From positions 1 to 9,918 of the forward strand of contig DCCQ01000012.1 in assembly GCA_002314195.1 (NCBI GenBank): a DNA stretch of 9,918 nucleotides, in the 5' to 3' direction. Below the pieces are notes generated by a model. The model was not told where the DNA came from, did no database searches, and saw nothing but the letters and a program-made list of their open reading frames with translations. Numbering within the stretch: position 1 is the first letter of the stretch; each line of letters begins with the position of its first letter. The DNA comes from Bacteroidales bacterium UBA1077. Lineage in GTDB: Bacteria > Bacteroidota > Bacteroidia > Bacteroidales > UBA932. The translations under genes were made by a program, and so were the position numbers. Of this stretch, positions 6,157-9,918 are shown piece after piece.

Positions 6157-9100
6157 ATGATCAAAAAATCACCGAATATCGCTGCTGCCATAGCCGTGCT
6201 GACATTGTCGGTCGCGGCTTTTGCGCATACAAAAGGAGATGTGGTCGCTCCGGCAAACTCAGCGACCGAACAGGATCTCTACAAGGAGTTCCTTAACCCG
6301 CCGAAATCAGCCAGACCGAGGGTGTGGTGGCATTGGATGAACGGGAACATCACCAAGGACGGAATCAGGAAAGATCTTCTGTGGATGAAGAAAACCGGAA
6401 TCGTTGGATTCCATAACTTCGACGCAGGGCTGGAGACTCCGCAGATAGTGGACAAGAGACTCATCTACATGACCCCTGAATGGAAAGACGCGTTCAAGTA
6501 TGCGATCAACCTTGCCGACAGCCTTGACATGGAGATGACCATCGCCAGCTCTCCGGGATGGAGCGAGACCGGAGGTCCGTGGGTCAAGGACGAGGACGCG
6601 ATGAAGAAACTCGTCTGGAGACAGATTGAAGTCGAGGGCGGCAAGCCTCTCTGCATCAAACTTCCGGAAGGATTTGCGGTGACCGGCCCGTTCCAGGACT
6701 TCTGCGAGTCGTTCGACGGCATCTCGCAGGTGTTTCTGAAGAAAAAGTTTTACAAGGATATTGCGGTGGTTGGAGTGAAACTCTGCGATGCGGACATTAA
6801 CCTCAAAAACCTAAAACCGACCATCACAACAAGCGGCAGCAAGGTCAGTGGTGAGGAAATCCTTGACCACATAACGGGCGACAGTGTCGGCGATTACCTT
6901 GACATCACGGCGGACAAGGACGGCAAATGCTGGATCCAGTACGAGTTCTCCGAACCGCAGACCATCAAGTCCGTTGTAGTCTCGGAACTCAGGAAAGACG
7001 CGGGACAATATTCACACACCAAGGAGCTGCTTTACAGCAACGACGGTGTCCACTTCAAGGCCATCCCGCTTTCCTATCAGGCCGCTGCGCAAAGGACCTA
7101 CGTCATCCCGTCCACCACAGCCAAGTACTTCAGATTCAACCTCAGAGACAATGGAGGCAAGAAAGACTGCCATTTCGGAATATCCCAGTTCGCCCTCTCG
7201 GCTGTCACCAGAATCCAACTGGCCGGAGACAAGGCCGGCAACAGTTTCTACCGTCATCTCTGGATGGAGGACACACCTCACAGCACCGAAGCGGCGAAAT
7301 TGGATGATGTCGTGGATCTTACCCCTTACGTCAAGGACGGTGTCCTCAATTGGAACGCACCGGAAGGCAACTGGAGAATCTTCCGCTTCGGCTACAGCCT
7401 GACCGGCAAGACCAACCACCCCGCATCTCCGGAAGCCACTGGACTTGAAGTTGACAAGCTCGACCCGAAGGCCATCTCTGAATATTTCCACAACTACCTC
7501 CAGACCTACGTCGACGCCTCCGATGGAAGACTCGGCAAAGGTGGCATTGAATATCTCCTCACCGACAGCTACGAGGCCGGGGCGCAGACATGGACAGGGA
7601 ACATGTTCGCGGAGTTCAAAGCACGCAGGGGCTACGATCTTCTCAAATGGATGCCGACTCTGACCGGAATGGTACTTAACAGCACCGAAGAGACCGAAAG
7701 ATTCCTCTTCGACTGGAGAAGGGCCATCGGAGACATGATCACTGAATATCACTACGACCTTCAGAACGAGATTCTCAAGCCTTATGGCATGAAGCGCTAC
7801 ACGGAAAGTCACGAGAACTACCGCGCCAACCTTTCCGACGGCATGGATTGCAAGCGTTACGCCGAGATTCCGATGTCAGCGTTCTGGATGGACTACAAGA
7901 AGGGCAACATATTCAATCCTCGCTTCGAGGCTGACGTGCGTGAATCCGCCTCTGTGGCGCACATCTACGGTCAGAACATAGCCGCGGCGGAGTCCTTCAC
8001 TTCCGATGGCTACAGGGACGGGGCGTGGGTCTTCTCCCCAGCTGTCCTGAAGCCGACGGCGGACGCAGCGATGGCCGCGGGACTCAACCGGTTCGTGATC
8101 CACACGTCTCCTCACCAGCCTGTTGACGACAAGGTTCCCGGACTCGGACTCGGAAAGTACGGGCAGTGGTTCGACCGCCATCAGACTTGGGCGGATCAGG
8201 CCAGAAGCTGGACAGACTACCTGTCACGCAGCTGCTATCTGCTCCAACAGGGACGTTTCGTGGCCGATGTCGCCTACTATTACGGTGAAGACAACAACGC
8301 CACAGGCATCATGCTCAAGAAGGTTCCTGCCCTTCCTTACGGCTACAACTACGACTATTTCAGCCCGTCAGTGATCCGTGATCTGGCCAAGGCCGACAAC
8401 GGAGAATTGACCGTGCCGAGCGGGATGAGGTACAAAGTCCTGATGCTCGACGCCAACGTCAAGCACATGTCGATCGACATCCTGCGAAAGATCAAGGAGT
8501 TCGCAGACGCCGGAATCATCATCTGCGGAGCCAAGCCTTCCAAACTCGCCAGCAACACCGGCACAGAGGACGAGTTCAAGGCTCTTGTGAGCGACATCTG
8601 GAACTCAGGACGCAAGAACGTGACGGCCGGAGTGCCCGCCGAGAAGGTCCTTTCAAGAATGGCACTCAAGCCAGACTTCAGCATTGCGGACGGAAACGGG
8701 AAGGACATCAAGTTCGTGCACAGGACGCTCGGCAACGGGGAAATCTACTGGGTGACAAACCTTTCCAAGGACACCAGAGACATCACGGCATCATTCAGAA
8801 CTACTGGCAAGAAACCGGTCATCTGGCACGCCGAGGACGCTTCCATAGAACCTGTCAGCTACGTGTTCACGGACAGCAGGACAAACGTAAGGATGAACCT
8901 TACGCAGCATCAGTCAGTCTTCGTGATATTCACCGATGACACTGATGTCGCCAAGGCCGAACTGCCGCAGAACACATCGGAGACCATGGCTGAGATAAGC
9001 GCACCATGGTCCGTCAGATTCCAACAGGGTCGCGGAGCGCCTGAAAGTGCCACGTTCGAGAAATTAACCTCACTGTCAGAGAGCTCCGAGGCTGGAATAA

Positions 9101-9477
9101 AGTATTTTTCCGGTGCGGTGACATACTCGAACACATTCAAGCTAAAAAAGAAGGATATTCGGAGCAAGGATTCAGTCATCCTGGATTTAGGGGAAGTGAA
9201 AGACTTGGCTGAAGTGACCGTGAACGGCAAGAATTTGGGTGTGATTTGGAACGCCCCGTTCAAGGTTGACATCACCAAGGCTCTGAGGAACGGAACAAAC
9301 ACAATTGAGGTCAAGGTCATCAACATGTGGCACAACCGCCTCGTCGGAGATGTCCAGCCGGGAGTAAATGAAAAGATAACCTACACCCAGATGGAGTTCT
9401 TCAAACCGGACGAGCCACTGCTCCCAGCCGGACTTTTGGGACCGGTCAAAGTGATCGGAACAACGATAAATAAGTAG
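6157..9477 (+). CDS. Exported glycoside hydrolase, GH106 alpha-L-rhamnosidase type
   Basis: The 1106-residue protein opens with a signal peptide (hydrophobic core about residues 8-22, probable cut after AFA, residue 23; no lipobox). RVWWHWMNGNITKDGI (about 55-70) is the hallmark start of the GH106 catalytic barrel. Residues of roughly 225-348 read like an inserted F5/8-type galactose-binding beta-sandwich (SNDGVHFKAI, then TTAKYFRFNLRDN). The barrel resumes with LTDSYEAGAQTW (Glu473) and AAAESFTSDG (Glu612), which fit the two catalytic glutamates of the family, judged by motif only. After LSRSCYLLQQGRFVADVAYYY the C-terminus ends in a GH2-like jelly-roll near 970-1100 (DLGEVKDLAEVTVNGKNLGV). 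GH106 enzymes are inverting alpha-L-rhamnosidases; Bacteroides homologues act on pectic rhamnogalacturonans and other rhamnosylated glycans, mainly in the periplasm. The frame is intact and the length normal. The next gene is 4 bp downstream, so an operon is likely. Exact substrate is unknown. Confidence 0.87.
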   Translation: MIKKSPNIAAAIAVLTLSVAAFAHTKGDVVAPANSATEQDLYKEFLNPPKSARPRVWWHWMNGNITKDGIRKDLLWMKKTGIVGFHNFDAGLETPQIVDKRLIYMTPEWKDAFKYAINLADSLDMEMTIASSPGWSETGGPWVKDEDAMKKLVWRQIEVEGGKPLCIKLPEGFAVTGPFQDFCESFDGISQVFLKKKFYKDIAVVGVKLCDADINLKNLKPTITTSGSKVSGEEILDHITGDSVGDYLDITADKDGKCWIQYEFSEPQTIKSVVVSELRKDAGQYSHTKELLYSNDGVHFKAIPLSYQAAAQRTYVIPSTTAKYFRFNLRDNGGKKDCHFGISQFALSAVTRIQLAGDKAGNSFYRHLWMEDTPHSTEAAKLDDVVDLTPYVKDGVLNWNAPEGNWRIFRFGYSLTGKTNHPASPEATGLEVDKLDPKAISEYFHNYLQTYVDASDGRLGKGGIEYLLTDSYEAGAQTWTGNMFAEFKARRGYDLLKWMPTLTGMVLNSTEETERFLFDWRRAIGDMITEYHYDLQNEILKPYGMKRYTESHENYRANLSDGMDCKRYAEIPMSAFWMDYKKGNIFNPRFEADVRESASVAHIYGQNIAAAESFTSDGYRDGAWVFSPAVLKPTADAAMAAGLNRFVIHTSPHQPVDDKVPGLGLGKYGQWFDRHQTWADQARSWTDYLSRSCYLLQQGRFVADVAYYYGEDNNATGIMLKKVPALPYGYNYDYFSPSVIRDLAKADNGELTVPSGMRYKVLMLDANVKHMSIDILRKIKEFADAGIIICGAKPSKLASNTGTEDEFKALVSDIWNSGRKNVTAGVPAEKVLSRMALKPDFSIADGNGKDIKFVHRTLGNGEIYWVTNLSKDTRDITASFRTTGKKPVIWHAEDASIEPVSYVFTDSRTNVRMNLTQHQSVFVIFTDDTDVAKAELPQNTSETMAEISAPWSVRFQQGRGAPESATFEKLTSLSESSEAGIKYFSGAVTYSNTFKLKKKDIRSKDSVILDLGEVKDLAEVTVNGKNLGVIWNAPFKVDITKALRNGTNTIEVKVINMWHNRLVGDVQPGVNEKITYTQMEFFKPDEPLLPAGLLGPVKVIGTTINK

Positions 9478-9481
9478 AGCA

Positions 9482-9918
9482 ATGAATATAAAAAGACTTG
9501 TGTCAGCGTTTTTGGTGATGGCGGTCTGCCTGTCGGCATACGCAAAGAAACCGTCCAAACCTGTGTTGCGATTCAATGAGAGCCGTGAGTTCAAGGTTCT
9601 CCAGTTCACCGACACTCATCTGATCCCGTCAAATGCCACGACACCGTTGGTCTGGGAGAACATAAGAAACGCTGTGACAGGAGAGAAACCGGATCTCATC
9701 ATGCTGACAGGAGATCAAGTCTATGCCAAGCCCGCTCTTGACAACTACAAGGTTATCCTTGACACCCTCGATAAATTCGGAGTCCCTTACGGAATCGTGT
9801 TCGGCAACCACGACAAGGAATTCGACCAGACAAACGCTTCCCTGCTGAAAGAGGCGATGTCACACAGGCTTTGCGTGACCTTCGACACCCCTGGGCTGCA
9901 CGGAGAAGGCAACTGTTT
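9482..9918 (+). CDS. Exported calcineurin-like metallophosphoesterase (5' part)
   Basis: A frame starting at ATG 9482-9484 stays open to the window edge, giving 145 whole codons with no stop. It has a signal peptide (LVSAFLVMAVCLSAYA, probable cut after residue 21; the internal Cys does not sit in a good lipobox). Three metal-binding motifs of the calcineurin-like fold appear in order: FTDTH (D-x-H), LTGDQV (GD) and VFGNHDK (GNHD). Enzymes of this fold use two metal ions to hydrolyse phosphomonoesters or diesters such as nucleotides, phospholipids or phosphosugars. The conserved His residues of the C-terminal half lie beyond the window. It is separated from the GH106 stop by 4 bp, so the two are almost certainly translated from one mRNA. 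It may help use phosphorylated or nucleotide substrates in the periplasm, but the substrate is not predictable. Confidence 0.87.
   Translation, partial: MNIKRLVSAFLVMAVCLSAYAKKPSKPVLRFNESREFKVLQFTDTHLIPSNATTPLVWENIRNAVTGEKPDLIMLTGDQVYAKPALDNYKVILDTLDKFGVPYGIVFGNHDKEFDQTNASLLKEAMSHRLCVTFDTPGLHGEGNC

Noticed and set aside
7012..7812. 266-codon minus-strand open frame inside the GH106 gene
   Set aside because: It lies wholly antisense to a clear enzyme with motifs, has no family resemblance and overlaps the catalytic region. It is a shadow frame of a GC-rich gene.
9482..9545. Lipoprotein signal in the metallophosphoesterase
   Set aside because: The Cys at the end of the hydrophobic stretch is preceded by MAV, which is a poor lipobox, while SAYA followed by KK fits an ordinary signal peptidase site better.
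1..9918. CRISPR array, tRNA or rRNA genes, insertion-sequence ends
   Set aside because: No regularly spaced repeats, cloverleaf-like segments, rRNA signatures or transposase sequences were found on either strand.

Overview
The window looks like chromosome from a member of the Bacteroidota, most likely order Bacteroidales and probably gut- or rumen-associated. Three things point this way. Bacteroidota-type -7 boxes (TAnnTTTG) lie upstream of several genes. Shine-Dalgarno sequences are weak or absent. The right part carries a secreted GH106-type glycosidase typical of plant-glycan-degrading Bacteroidales. Genus and species cannot be set from the sequence alone.

Left part (1-2044), accessory-looking. 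The 3' end of an unidentified gene (about 2-106) runs into a 22-23 bp tandem duplication whose second copy abuts the ATG of a DUF5131 (phage Gp37/Gp68-like) three-cysteine protein (129-929). A 317 bp gap follows, holding a 9 bp-stem hairpin, a small minus-strand ORF of doubtful status and a TAnnTTTG box. Next is a chloramphenicol acetyltransferase-like gene broken by a frameshift and apparently also damaged at its start (1247-1895). Between it and the next gene, on the opposite strand, lies a REP-like pair of imperfect 25 bp palindromes in opposite orientation.

Middle (2045-6122), housekeeping-like. A minus-strand pair encodes a patatin-like lipase and a ZIP metal transporter with 21 bp between them. 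A SotB-type MFS exporter diverges from the patatin gene and converges on a RidA enamine/imine deaminase gene. ridA diverges in turn from a YqeY/GatB-like gene, with a TAAATTTG box on each strand of the shared intergenic region.

Right part (6157-9918). A 1106-residue exported glycoside hydrolase of the GH106 alpha-L-rhamnosidase type is followed after 4 bp by an exported calcineurin-like metallophosphoesterase cut off by the window end. They probably form the start of a carbohydrate-use or surface-hydrolase operon. No SusC/SusD genes or regulator are visible inside the window.

The least expected signal is a word bias. The hexamer GAATAT (either strand) occurs at 30 sites by my manual count, and the palindrome GAATATTC occurs six times. 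Every Glu-Tyr dipeptide I checked is encoded GAA-TAT. I see no new multi-gene system. The points most worth checking are the decayed cat gene, the REP-like pair, the tandem repeat at the DUF5131 gene and the GAATAT enrichment.
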